NCBI RefSeq assembly: GCF_009451885.1
Contig: NZ_WIAO01000023.1
Span: 27,921-91,920, forward strand
Length of the DNA stretch: 64,000 bases
Reading direction: 5' to 3'
DNA from: Glycomyces albidus
GTDB taxonomy: Bacteria > Actinomycetota > Actinomycetes > Mycobacteriales > Micromonosporaceae
Positions 44,930-54,159 of this stretch are shown piece by piece. How positions within the stretch are numbered: the stretch's first letter is position 1; each line of letters begins with the position of its first letter. The notes under the pieces are model-generated. The model did no database searches, was not told the origin of the DNA, and worked only from the letters and a program-made list of their open reading frames with translations. Made by a program: the position numbers and the translations under genes.

Positions 44930-45757
44930 TCATCCCTTCGTGGAGCCGGCGGTGACGCCGGAGGCGATCTGGCGCTGGAAGAACAGGTAGAGCACGAGCA
45001 CCGGCAGCGCGGCGATGAGCACGCCGCCGGCGAACGTCGGGATGTCCGCCGAGTACTGGCCGCGGAGCGCGGTGACGCCGACCATGAGGGTGCGGTGCTC
45101 GGCCGAGGGCATCATGAGCAGTGCGATGAGGACGTCGTTCCAGCAGAACAGGGCGTTGAGGATGCCGACCGACAGCAGCGCCGGGCGGCCCAGCGGCAGC
45201 ATGACCCGGCCGTACACCCCGTACAGGGAGTTGCCGTCGATGCGGGCCGCGTCGACGATCTCGGCCGGGATGCCGCTGTAGTAGCTGGTCATCAGGAAGA
45301 CCGTGAACGGCAGGAACTGCGCGGTGTAGGCGAGGATCAGCCCCGGGTAGGTGTCGATGAGCCCGGCCTGCCCCATGGTGCGCGCCAGCGGGACCATGAT
45401 GACCTGGAACGGGATGAACAGGGCCGCGAGGCAGCCGAGGAACAGCGCCCGGGAGCCGCGGAACCGCAGCCGGCTCAAGGCGAATCCGGCCATCGATCCG
45501 AACAGGAGCAGGAGCGCGACCGAGCCGGTGACGACGATCAGCGAGTTCACGAGGTAGCGGCCCATGTCGGCGCTGCCCCAGGCGGTGGCGAACGCGTCCC
45601 AGCGCAGGGCCTCGGCGGGGGCGAAGCGGTCGAGGACGTACTCGTGCCGGGTCTTCATGGCGACGTTGGCGGTGAACACCAGCGGGTACACGGTGGCGAC
45701 GGCGAGGGCGGCCATCGGGATCGCGGCGAGCCGGAGGCCGGCGCGGCGGGTTGCCAT
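44930..45757 (-). CDS. Carbohydrate ABC importer permease, MalG type
   Basis: A 275-aa permease with six hydrophobic segments, EAA loop VDAARIDGNSLYGVYGRVMLPLGRP, and the common C-terminal QRQIASGVTAGSTKG. Its ATG overlaps the MalF-type stop by one base (TGATG), and the enolase-superfamily gene follows after one base, so the five genes are read as one coupled operon. No ATPase gene is included. Confidence 0.93.
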   Translation of the reverse strand: MATRRAGLRLAAIPMAALAVATVYPLVFTANVAMKTRHEYVLDRFAPAEALRWDAFATAWGSADMGRYLVNSLIVVTGSVALLLLFGSMAGFALSRLRFRGSRALFLGCLAALFIPFQVIMVPLARTMGQAGLIDTYPGLILAYTAQFLPFTVFLMTSYYSGIPAEIVDAARIDGNSLYGVYGRVMLPLGRPALLSVGILNALFCWNDVLIALLMMPSAEHRTLMVGVTALRGQYSADIPTFAGGVLIAALPVLVLYLFFQRQIASGVTAGSTKG

Positions 45758-46755
45758 CAGTCCTCCCTTCCGGAGCGCCTGAGGATCGCGAGCTGGAGCA
45801 GGCCGACCGCGAGCATCACGCCGAAGAGCACTGTGGACGCGGCGGAGGCGAGCGCGGGGCGGCTCATCTGGCCCTGCTGGAACCAGATGTAGTACTCCGG
45901 CAGGTAGGTCGAGCCCTCCGGGCCGCCGCCGGTCATGACGTACAGCAGCCCGAACATCGAGGTGAGCATCCCGATCATGGTGGTGACGACCACGAACTGG
46001 ATCGTGCGCGAGAGGCCGGGGACGATCACGTGCCGGATCACCAGCGGCAGCGAGGCGCCGTCGACGCGCGCGGCGTCGATGAGCGAGGTGTCCAGGGTGG
46101 CGAACCCGGCGAGGAACACGACCAGCGCCATCCCGAACGTCGCCCAGATGTGGACGGCGACGACCGCGTAGATCGCGACCCCGGGGTCGCCGAGCCAGTC
46201 GACCGGGCCGAGTCCCGCGGCGCCGAGCAGCGCGTTGGCGGGGCCGTCGAACGCGAGCAGCAGGTTGAAGATCGCGCCGATGATCACCGGTGACAGCACC
46301 GCGGGGAAGAAGTAGACGCTCCGGTAGACCCGGTGCCCGGGGACGCGCAGGTAGACGAAGGTGGCGAGGATTCCCGGGATCGCCACGGCCACAGGGAGGA
46401 GCAGCACCAGCAGGCCCACGTTCCGCATGGACTCGACGAACAGCGGGTCGGCGAACAGGGTCGCGTAGTTGTCCCACCCGACGGCTTGGCCGTTGCGGTC
46501 GCCGTCGCCGGTGAAGGAGAAGTTGACGCCGAGCGCGAGCGGGTAGAGCCGCAGCCCGGCGATGATGAGGACCGCCGGCGCCACGAGCACGTAGGGGGCG
46601 AGGCGTTCGGCGCGGGGGAGTCGCTGACCGCTCCCGCGCCGACGCCCCCGCGCCCCTCGGATTCGCGCCGCGTGTGCAGTCTCCTCGGCCGGTCGGGCCG
46701 CGTCAGCCCTGACCGAGGCCGGCGGACTTCCGAAAGGCGGGGCTTCTGAGGGCAT
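45757..46755 (-). CDS. Carbohydrate ABC importer permease, MalF type
   Basis: A 332-aa permease. A polar, Arg/Ala-rich N-terminal tail of about 50 residues precedes the first membrane helix (YVLVAPAVLIIAGLRLYPL). Six segments and the EAA loop IDAARVDGASLPLVIRHVIVPG follow. It starts 3 bp after the binding-protein stop. Together with the MalG-type subunit it forms the channel of the importer. Confidence 0.92.
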   Translation of the reverse strand: MPSEAPPFGSPPASVRADAARPAEETAHAARIRGARGRRRGSGQRLPRAERLAPYVLVAPAVLIIAGLRLYPLALGVNFSFTGDGDRNGQAVGWDNYATLFADPLFVESMRNVGLLVLLLPVAVAIPGILATFVYLRVPGHRVYRSVYFFPAVLSPVIIGAIFNLLLAFDGPANALLGAAGLGPVDWLGDPGVAIYAVVAVHIWATFGMALVVFLAGFATLDTSLIDAARVDGASLPLVIRHVIVPGLSRTIQFVVVTTMIGMLTSMFGLLYVMTGGGPEGSTYLPEYYIWFQQGQMSRPALASAASTVLFGVMLAVGLLQLAILRRSGRED

Positions 46756-46758
46756 GGC

Positions 46759-48027
46759 CTATCCCGCCTGGTCGCTCTCGGCGAGCTGCGCGAGCGCGTC
46801 GTCCACGGTGACCGATCCGCTCAGGAGCTGCTGGGACAGGCGCCCCATGAGTTCGAGGGTCTCGGCGGAGAGGGCCACGTGCAGGGCGGGCTTCCCGGTG
46901 GGGATCTGGGCGACGATCGCGGCGGCGGCCGGTCCGGCGCCGGAGGCGTCGATCGTGGTGTCGGCGGCGATCGCGCCGGCGTCGGCGTAGAACGCCTCGA
47001 GCGCGGCCGTGGAGGTGAGCGACCGGACGAGGTCGGCGGCGAGTTCGGGGTCGTCGGTCCACTCGGCGACGCCGTAGCCGATGCCGCCGTCGTACGGCAG
47101 GCTCGGTGCGGCCCCGGGGGAGGCGACCGGGGCCGGCATGACGCCGACGTTCTCGGCGCCGATGAACTCGCCGAACTCCTTCCAGTGCCCGACGTCCGAC
47201 ATCAGGCCGATGACGTGGGCGGCCTCGCCGGCGTCGAAGAGCGCGAACTCGTCGTTGAACATCGCGGTGGAGTTGACGCCGTCGTTGTTGAGCCCGGCCT
47301 GCTCGGTCTCGACCCACAGTTCGAAGATCCGCTTGACGCCGGGGGCGTTCCAGTCGCGGTCCCCGGCGATCCAGTCGTCGTACTCCTGGGGGGTGAGCGT
47401 GCCGGAGCCGAGCCCGGACAGGAAGAACTGGATGCCGTAGCCCTCCTTGTTGCCCATGGCGAAGCAGTCCGCGCCGGTGGCCTCGGCGATGGCGTCGCAG
47501 TTGTCGAGGAACGCGTCCCAGGTGGCGGGCGGGGCCTCGGGGTCGAGGCCGGCCTGCTCGTACAGCGCCTTGTTGTAGTAGACCGGGTGGCCCTGGAGGG
47601 TGACCGGCGCGGCGTAGACGTGGCCGTCGGCGGAGAACGCCTCCCATCCGGCGAGGCGGTCCATGTCCTCGGCGAGGAGGTCCTCGAGCGGCAGCAGGGC
47701 GTCGGCGCGGTCGCGGAGCTGGCCGCCGCCGTTGAAGAGCATGACGTCGGGGCCCTCGCCGGACTGGATCGCGGTGCCGAGCAGGTTGTAGTACTGGTCG
47801 AACGGCTGGGCCACGAACTCGACCTCGACGTCGGGGTGCCGCTCGGCGAAGTCGGCCTTCGCGGCCTCGATGTAGGACTCGGCGGTCGCGTCCCCGGACT
47901 TCCAGTCCCAGACCACGAGCGCGCCCTCGCCGCCGCCCCCGGAGGAGCCCGGTTCGGCGGCGCTGCCGCATCCGTACAGCGCCAGCGGCGCGATGAGGGC
48001 GGTCGACCACAGTGCTCGTCGCTTCAT
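46759..48027 (-). CDS. Sugar-binding lipoprotein, first gene of the beta-helix operon
   Basis: A 422-aa receptor with lipobox LALYGC (Cys20) and a Gly/Ser linker. The solute-binding family 1 pattern includes VVWDWKSGDATAESYIEAAKADF, GPDVMLFNGGGQ, HPVYYNKALYEQAGLDP and PATWDAFLDNCDAI. ATG 48027 has CGGAGAG just upstream on the minus strand. Its divergent partner is the GntR regulator, with a palindromic operator between them. The ligand is probably an oligosaccharide released by the beta-helix enzyme (inference). Confidence 0.92.
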   Translation of the reverse strand: MKRRALWSTALIAPLALYGCGSAAEPGSSGGGGEGALVVWDWKSGDATAESYIEAAKADFAERHPDVEVEFVAQPFDQYYNLLGTAIQSGEGPDVMLFNGGGQLRDRADALLPLEDLLAEDMDRLAGWEAFSADGHVYAAPVTLQGHPVYYNKALYEQAGLDPEAPPATWDAFLDNCDAIAEATGADCFAMGNKEGYGIQFFLSGLGSGTLTPQEYDDWIAGDRDWNAPGVKRIFELWVETEQAGLNNDGVNSTAMFNDEFALFDAGEAAHVIGLMSDVGHWKEFGEFIGAENVGVMPAPVASPGAAPSLPYDGGIGYGVAEWTDDPELAADLVRSLTSTAALEAFYADAGAIAADTTIDASGAGPAAAAIVAQIPTGKPALHVALSAETLELMGRLSQQLLSGSVTVDDALAQLAESDQAG

Positions 48028-48096
48028 TGCAGATCACTCTCCGTGAGGGGTGGCCGGGGGTCCGGCGCCGAAAGGTGCAAGTAAACGTAACTCGTA

Positions 48097-48111
48097 TGAC
48101 GTCTTACGTCA
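48097..48111. promoter_or_regulatory. GntR/FadR-type operator in the divergent promoter
   Basis: TGACGT-CTT-ACGTCA is a perfect 6-bp inverted repeat with the GT-N3-AC core known for FadR-subfamily regulators. It lies 70 bp before the binding-protein start and 55 bp before the GntR start. Confidence 0.8.
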
Positions 48112-48165
48112 ATGGAGTGACATATACTGATCGCGCCGTCCGGCCGGGCGGCGGACGGAGGACCG

Positions 48166-48942
48166 ATGACGGCATTGCAGCGACCGGCCGCGGACGGGCG
48201 GGGACCGGACGGCCCGGCGTGGACGCGGCGCCCGGCCAACCTGGCGAAGGCGGTGACCGCGGAGCTGGTGCAGCGCATCGTCCGCGGCGACTACCCGGCC
48301 GGCTCCGTGCTCCCCGCCGAGCACGCGCTGTGCGCGACGTTCTCGGTGAGCCGCACCGTGGTCCGCGAGGCCGTCAAGGTCCTCCAGGAGAAGGGGCTGG
48401 TGCAGATCCGCCAGGGCTCGGGCACCACCGTCCTGCCCCCGACCTCGTGGAACCTGCTCGACGAGCTCGTGCTCGCGGCGCTCATCGACGCGGACGAGAC
48501 CCTCGGCGTCCTCGACGACCTCGTGGTCACCCGGCGGCTGCTCGAGTCCGACATGGCGAACGTGGCCGCCCGCACCGCCGACGAGGACGCCGTCGCCCGG
48601 CTGCGCGAACTCGTCGACCGCATGGACGGGCTCCTCGACGACCCCGGGTCCTACCACGAGCTCGACCGCGCCTTCCACGACACCGTCATGCGCGCCTCCG
48701 GCAACCGCATCGCGCGCGCGGTCGTGCGCTCGCTGGAGAGCCAGGTCATCAACACCGCCAGCTACATGGGACGGACGGACCGGGCCCTGTGCGCCGCCTC
48801 CAACCGCGGCCACCGCCGCATCTGCGAGCGGATCGCCGCCCGGGATCCCGAGGGCGCGGCCGCGGCGATGTTCGCCCACATCACCGAGGCGTGGCTCGTC
48901 CGGCGCGGCGCGAACGGCGACCCGGACCGGCTCGCGCGCTGA
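48166..48942 (+). CDS. GntR regulator, FadR subfamily with FCD domain
   Basis: A 258-aa regulator. The winged helix is LAKAVTAELVQRIVRGDYPAGSVLPAEHALCATFSVSRTVVREAVKVLQEKGLVQIRQGSGTTVLP. The FCD domain has the metal/ligand residues in VVTRRLLESDMANVAA, YHELDRAFHDTVM and NRGHRRICERIAARD. This is the DgoR/UxuR/LldR type that senses sugar acids or organic acids. That fits the enolase-superfamily enzyme in the divergent operon. Likely an autoregulated repressor acting at 48097-48111 (inference). Confidence 0.92.
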   Translation: MTALQRPAADGRGPDGPAWTRRPANLAKAVTAELVQRIVRGDYPAGSVLPAEHALCATFSVSRTVVREAVKVLQEKGLVQIRQGSGTTVLPPTSWNLLDELVLAALIDADETLGVLDDLVVTRRLLESDMANVAARTADEDAVARLRELVDRMDGLLDDPGSYHELDRAFHDTVMRASGNRIARAVVRSLESQVINTASYMGRTDRALCAASNRGHRRICERIAARDPEGAAAAMFAHITEAWLVRRGANGDPDRLAR

Positions 48943-49005
48943 CAGTCGGGCACGCAAAGATCCGACGTATGCCGCTTGATTGTTCGGACATTTCGTGGGA
49001 ACTAT

Positions 49006-50527
<1,522 letters not shown>

Positions 50528-50568
50528 TCCACGACCGCCCGGCGCGCCCTCATCGCCGGGCATGACGG

Positions 50569-50596
50569 AACGGGCCTCCCTCGCGGGAGGCCCGTT
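50569..50596. terminator. Bidirectional hairpin terminator between esterase and GH43-CBM6
   Basis: A perfect 12-bp inverted repeat (50569-50580 and 50585-50596) with a TCGC loop, followed by TTTCG on the plus strand. Confidence 0.85.
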
Positions 50597-50610
50597 TCGC
50601 CGCGCCGCGG

Positions 50611-52002
50611 CTACCGGGCGGTGAACTGCCACCAGTTCACGTTGAACAGGTAACCGGAGCCGCCGGTGAACTTCAGGTACAGGTCGCGCGTCCCGGTCGC
50701 GCCGCTCACCGGGCACGAAACGCTCGACCAGTTCTGCCAGCCGCCCGTGCCCGACACCGTGCAGGTGCCCGCCAGCGGCCCGTTCGGGCCGTCGAGCCGC
50801 AGCTCGATCCGGCCGCCGCCGGTCGCCGAGGCCACCCGGGCGGTGAACGAGCTCGCGCCGGTGCCGAACGCGGCGCCCTTGACCTTGATCCAGTCGCCGT
50901 TCTCGATCCAGCCGACGTTCATGCCGCCCTCACTGGAGCGCTCGGTCTCCACGCCGTTGGCCCACGCGATGGTCTCGGCCTCTTGGCGCACATACGGGTT
51001 CAGCGCGCCGACCTGCGGCGCCCCGGCCGTGGTCATGTTGATGACCGGGATGGTGCCGTCGGCGTTGTAGGTGAACCGCTCGACCGCGACCGACCGCGTG
51101 AATCCGCCGCCGCCCGGCAGCGCCCCGTTGTGGTAGAAGAAGTACGAGCTTCCCTTGTAGTCGATCACGCCGGGATGGTTGGTGAAGCTGCTGCCCTGGG
51201 TCGGCATGACCGTGCCGCGGTAGGTCCACGGGCCGGTCGGGCCCGGCGCGGTCGAGTAGGCGATGTGCTCGGAGCAGCACTGCGCGGCGAACACCATGTA
51301 GTACAGGCCGTTCCGCTTGTAGACCCACGGCCCCTCCTCGTAGAGGGTCGGCCGGTCGGTGCTCCCGGGGCGGGTGCCGAAGCCCTGCGTGGTGAGCGGG
51401 ATCCGGTTGACGCCGCCGGAGTAGGACGTCATGTCGGCGTTGAGCTTCACGTACCACAGGTTCGGGTTGCCCCAGTACAGGTACGCCTGCCCGTCGGTGT
51501 CGATGAAGACCGACGGGTCGATCTCGCCGTTCTCGACCAGGGGGCGCCCGAGGGCGTCCCTGAACGGTCCGGTGGGGCTGTCGGCGACGGCCACGCCGAT
51601 GGCCATGCGGCCGGTGGCGTCGTTGACGACCGGGACGTACCAGTAGAACTTGCCGTTGCGCTCCACTGCCTGCCCGGCCCACGCGTCCTGGCGCGCCCAG
51701 GCGAAGGTGTCGATGTTGAGCGGCGAGCCGTGGTCGGTCCAGTTGACCATGTCGTCGGAGGACCAGACCCGCCACTCGCGCATGGTGAACCAGGTCGAGC
51801 CGTCCTCGTCGTGCCCGGTGTAGAGGTAGACGCGTCCGTTGTGGACCAGCGGCGCGGGGTCGGCGGTGTAGATGGTCTGGATGATCGGGTTGTCGGCCTG
51901 TGCCGGGGAGGGCGACGGGTCGGCGGCCGGGCTGAGCGCGGCCGCCGTGAGCGCGAACGCCAGCGCGAGCGCCGCCGTCCGCAACCGGGTCGGTGTCTTC
52001 AT
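50611..52002 (-). CDS. Secreted GH43 hydrolase with CBM6-like domain
   Basis: A 463-aa exported beta-propeller enzyme, probably arabinofuranosidase or beta-xylosidase. The signal peptide is cleaved near AQA. GH43 residues: base Asp48 in YTADPAPLVHNGR, pKa modulator Asp162 in GEIDPSVF, and acid Glu223 in YEEGPWVYKRNG. From about residue 338 a CBM6-type jelly roll follows (QEAETIAWANG, WIENGDWIKVKG, and a final VNWWQF). ATG 52002 follows AGAGGT. The minus-strand promoter region carries the CGAAACGTTCG site shared with the region upstream of the RICIN lectin gene. Confidence 0.92.
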   Translation of the reverse strand: MKTPTRLRTAALALAFALTAAALSPAADPSPSPAQADNPIIQTIYTADPAPLVHNGRVYLYTGHDEDGSTWFTMREWRVWSSDDMVNWTDHGSPLNIDTFAWARQDAWAGQAVERNGKFYWYVPVVNDATGRMAIGVAVADSPTGPFRDALGRPLVENGEIDPSVFIDTDGQAYLYWGNPNLWYVKLNADMTSYSGGVNRIPLTTQGFGTRPGSTDRPTLYEEGPWVYKRNGLYYMVFAAQCCSEHIAYSTAPGPTGPWTYRGTVMPTQGSSFTNHPGVIDYKGSSYFFYHNGALPGGGGFTRSVAVERFTYNADGTIPVINMTTAGAPQVGALNPYVRQEAETIAWANGVETERSSEGGMNVGWIENGDWIKVKGAAFGTGASSFTARVASATGGGRIELRLDGPNGPLAGTCTVSGTGGWQNWSSVSCPVSGATGTRDLYLKFTGGSGYLFNVNWWQFTAR

Positions 52003-52061
52003 GGGGGTACCTCTCTGGGCGCGCCCGCGGGCGCCCGGGGTGTCGCTCGCGGAACCGAGCA

Positions 52062-52091
52062 TCCTCGAAACGTTCGGAGATCTCCTCGAAA
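52062..52091. promoter_or_regulatory. LacI-type operator candidates before GH43-CBM6
   Basis: CGAAACGTTCG (52066-52076) is the exact reverse complement of CGAACGTTTCG at 53412-53422. TCCTCGAAA occurs at 52062-52070 and 52083-52091, 21 bp apart, two helical turns. The LacI gene lies between the two control regions. Confidence 0.65.
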
Positions 52092-52198
52092 ATTAGAGGG
52101 GTCTCGCAGCCAGGGTAGCCACCCGATCGCCGGATGTAAATAGATCGCTGTCGATGTCAGCGCTTCACGGACACCGCCTCGGCGGGTCGGACCGCTGC

Positions 52199-53242
52199 CT
52201 ACCGCCCGCCGGGCCGGGCGGTGCTCTCGCGGACCACGAGCTCGGTCGCGAGCTCGACCCGGTGATGCGGCAGCGTCTCGCCGGCGGCGAGGGCCGTGAT
52301 CATGCGGGCCGCGGCGGCGCCCATCTCCTTGAGCGGCTGGCGGACCGACGTCAGCGGCGGGATCATCCACCTGGTCTCCGGCAGGTCGTCGAAGCCCACC
52401 ACGCTGAGGTCCTCGGGGATGCGCAGGCCCAGTTTCGCCGCCGCGTGGTAGACCCCGAGGGCCGTCCCGTCGTTGCAGGCGAAGATCGCCGTGGGCCGGT
52501 CCTCCAGCCGCAGCAGCTCGAACGCGAGGTCGCGCCCGGTCTCGATCCTGAAGTTCCCGTGGCGCTCCAGCGCCGGATCGGCCGGGATCCCGGCCAGGTC
52601 GAGGGCGGCGCGGTAGCCGTCGGCGCGGGCCCGGCTGGCCTCCATCCGGTCGGGCCCGGTGATGACGCCGATGCGCCGGTGCCCGAGCCCGATGAGGTGC
52701 CGGGTGGCGCTGAGGCCGCCGTTCCAGTTTCCGGACCCGACCGACGGCGCGTCGTGGTCGGGGTCGCCGGTGGGGTCGAGCAGCACCAGCGGGATGTCGC
52801 GGCTGTAGAGCCGCTCGGTCTGGTCCGGCTCGAGTCCTGAGAAGACGGAGACGACGCCGACCGGGCGGCGCGCCAGCGCCTCCTCGACCCAGTCCTGGCC
52901 GGGGACGTGGCGCCCGCCCAGCTCGGAGAGGACGACGCCGAGCCGGTGCTCGCGGGCGACCTCCTCGACCCCGTTGAGGATCTCGATCGCGTAGACGCCC
53001 CGCAGCTCGTGGAAGAGCACGTCGATGAGGGCCGCGGACTTCGTCGGCCGCCGCTGCCTGCGGTATCCGCGGGTCCGGATGAGCTCCTCGATCTGGGCGC
53101 GGGTCGCCGCGGCGACGTCCGAGCGGCCGTTGACCACCTTCGAGACCGTCGCGGTGGAGACGCCGGCGAGCGCGGCGAGCTGGGCGATCGTCAACGGCCC
53201 GTCCGGGACTGCGGGCCCGGTGCCTGCGGAGGTGGCGCTCAT
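52199..53242 (-). CDS. LacI-family transcriptional regulator
   Basis: A 347-aa regulator. The helix-turn-helix is LTIAQLAALAGVSTATVSKVVNGRSDV, the hinge helix lies around EELIRTRGY, and the periplasmic-binding-like effector domain contains VVSVFSGLEPDQTERL, IGLGHRRIGVITGPDRMEASRARADGYR, AIFACNDGTALGVYHAA and VVGFDDLPETRWMIPPLTSVRQPLKEMGAAAARM. ATG 53242 is chosen. A different-frame extension to 53372 is only the 15-bp repeat translated. It sits between two GH43/RICIN units and probably controls both through the shared operator sites (inference). Confidence 0.93.
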   Translation of the reverse strand: MSATSAGTGPAVPDGPLTIAQLAALAGVSTATVSKVVNGRSDVAAATRAQIEELIRTRGYRRQRRPTKSAALIDVLFHELRGVYAIEILNGVEEVAREHRLGVVLSELGGRHVPGQDWVEEALARRPVGVVSVFSGLEPDQTERLYSRDIPLVLLDPTGDPDHDAPSVGSGNWNGGLSATRHLIGLGHRRIGVITGPDRMEASRARADGYRAALDLAGIPADPALERHGNFRIETGRDLAFELLRLEDRPTAIFACNDGTALGVYHAAAKLGLRIPEDLSVVGFDDLPETRWMIPPLTSVRQPLKEMGAAAARMITALAAGETLPHHRVELATELVVRESTARPGGR

Positions 53243-53273
53243 CGCGGCAGTCTAGCGCCAAGCGCACCATCCG

Positions 53274-53348
53274 TTTCAACCTCGGCCTCCTCAACCTCGG
53301 CCTCCTCAACCTGGGCCGCTTCGATCCGGGCCGTTTCAACCTCGGCCG
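53274..53348. repeat. 15-bp minisatellite, five units, abutting a promoter
   Basis: Five consecutive 15-mers of the form (T/C)(T/C)TCAACCTCGGCC(T/G), with units 3 and 4 partly degenerate. The array ends 5 bp before the -35 element at 53354. Confidence 0.92.
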
Positions 53349-53353
53349 CGCCG

Positions 53354-53422
53354 TTGACGTGATATCGATCAATCTCTATAGTTCGAATCATCTAAGTTTC
53401 GAAGCCCACTGCGAACGTTTCG
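53354..53422 (+). promoter_or_regulatory. Promoter and operator of the RICIN lectin/GH43 unit
   Basis: TTGACG (53354-53359), 17-bp spacer, TATAGT (53377-53382). The spacer TGATATCGATCAATCTC resembles that of the GH2 promoter at 11.7 kb (GAT-ATC-AATCT pattern). TTCGAA occurs twice just downstream, and CGAACGTTTCG at 53412-53422 matches the GH43-CBM6 control site. Confidence 0.65.
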
Positions 53423-53492
53423 GAACCGGCATGATCCTGTGATCGATAACAGACGGCGCCCCCACCTCGACCGAGCACCGCCAAGGAGCACC

Positions 53493-54116
53493 ATGAACCC
53501 GGCAGCACCACCCGACCTCTCGATCCCGACCCGGTGGCTGCGCGGCCTCGCCGCGCTCGCCGCCGCCGTCGTGATCGCCACCGCGGGGCTCGTCGCCCTC
53601 GGCGGCGACCGCGCCGAAGCGCAGCCCCCGAACACCAGCGACTGGTACACCATCGTCTCCCAGCACTCCGGGCTCGCCTTCGACATCCAGGGCGCCTCCA
53701 CCGCGACCGGCGCGATCCTCACCCAGTACACCGATGTGGACGGCGCGAACCAGCAGTTCCGGTTCATCGACTCCGGCGGCGGCTACTACCGGATCCAGGT
53801 GCGCCACACCGGCATGGTCCTCGACGTATGGAACTGGAGCACCGCCGACGGCGGCACCATCGCCCAGTACACCAACGTCAACGGCCTCAACCAGCAGTGG
53901 CAGGTCAACCGGAACGCCGCCGGCCACTACTCCTTCATCAGCCGCCACTCCGGCAAGGCCCTCGACGTCTACGACTGGTCGACCACCCCGGGCGACCCGA
54001 TCCGCCAGTGGACCCCCACGGGCGCCGCGAACCAGCTCTTCTCCCTCGTCCCAGTGGCCCCGACCTGCGGCCCGGACCCCGTCCTCGCCGACATCGACGC
54101 CGCCTCCGACCACTGA
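53493..54116 (+). CDS. Secreted stand-alone RICIN lectin
   Basis: A 207-aa exported protein consisting of a signal peptide (LRGLAALAAAVVIATAGLVAL, cleavage near AEA) and one RICIN beta-trefoil. Three repeats are seen: SQHSGLAFDIQG...NQQFRF, VRHTGMVLDVWN...NQQWQV and SRHSGKALDVYD...NQLFSL. It belongs to the same RICIN subtype as the GH95 and GH2 domains. No catalytic domain. The ATG has AAGGAG at ideal spacing. The GH43 gene follows after 43 bp, so the two are probably co-transcribed and the lectin may act as a targeting factor. Confidence 0.88.
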   Translation: MNPAAPPDLSIPTRWLRGLAALAAAVVIATAGLVALGGDRAEAQPPNTSDWYTIVSQHSGLAFDIQGASTATGAILTQYTDVDGANQQFRFIDSGGGYYRIQVRHTGMVLDVWNWSTADGGTIAQYTNVNGLNQQWQVNRNAAGHYSFISRHSGKALDVYDWSTTPGDPIRQWTPTGAANQLFSLVPVAPTCGPDPVLADIDAASDH

Positions 54117-54159
54117 GCGAGCCGGCCGGCACCGCCGCCGCCTCTGAAAGGACCCTCGC

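Noticed and set aside
53243..53372. Coding extension upstream of the LacI gene with PRLRRPRLKR repeats
   Set aside because: Different frame from LacI and only a translation of the 15-bp minisatellite.
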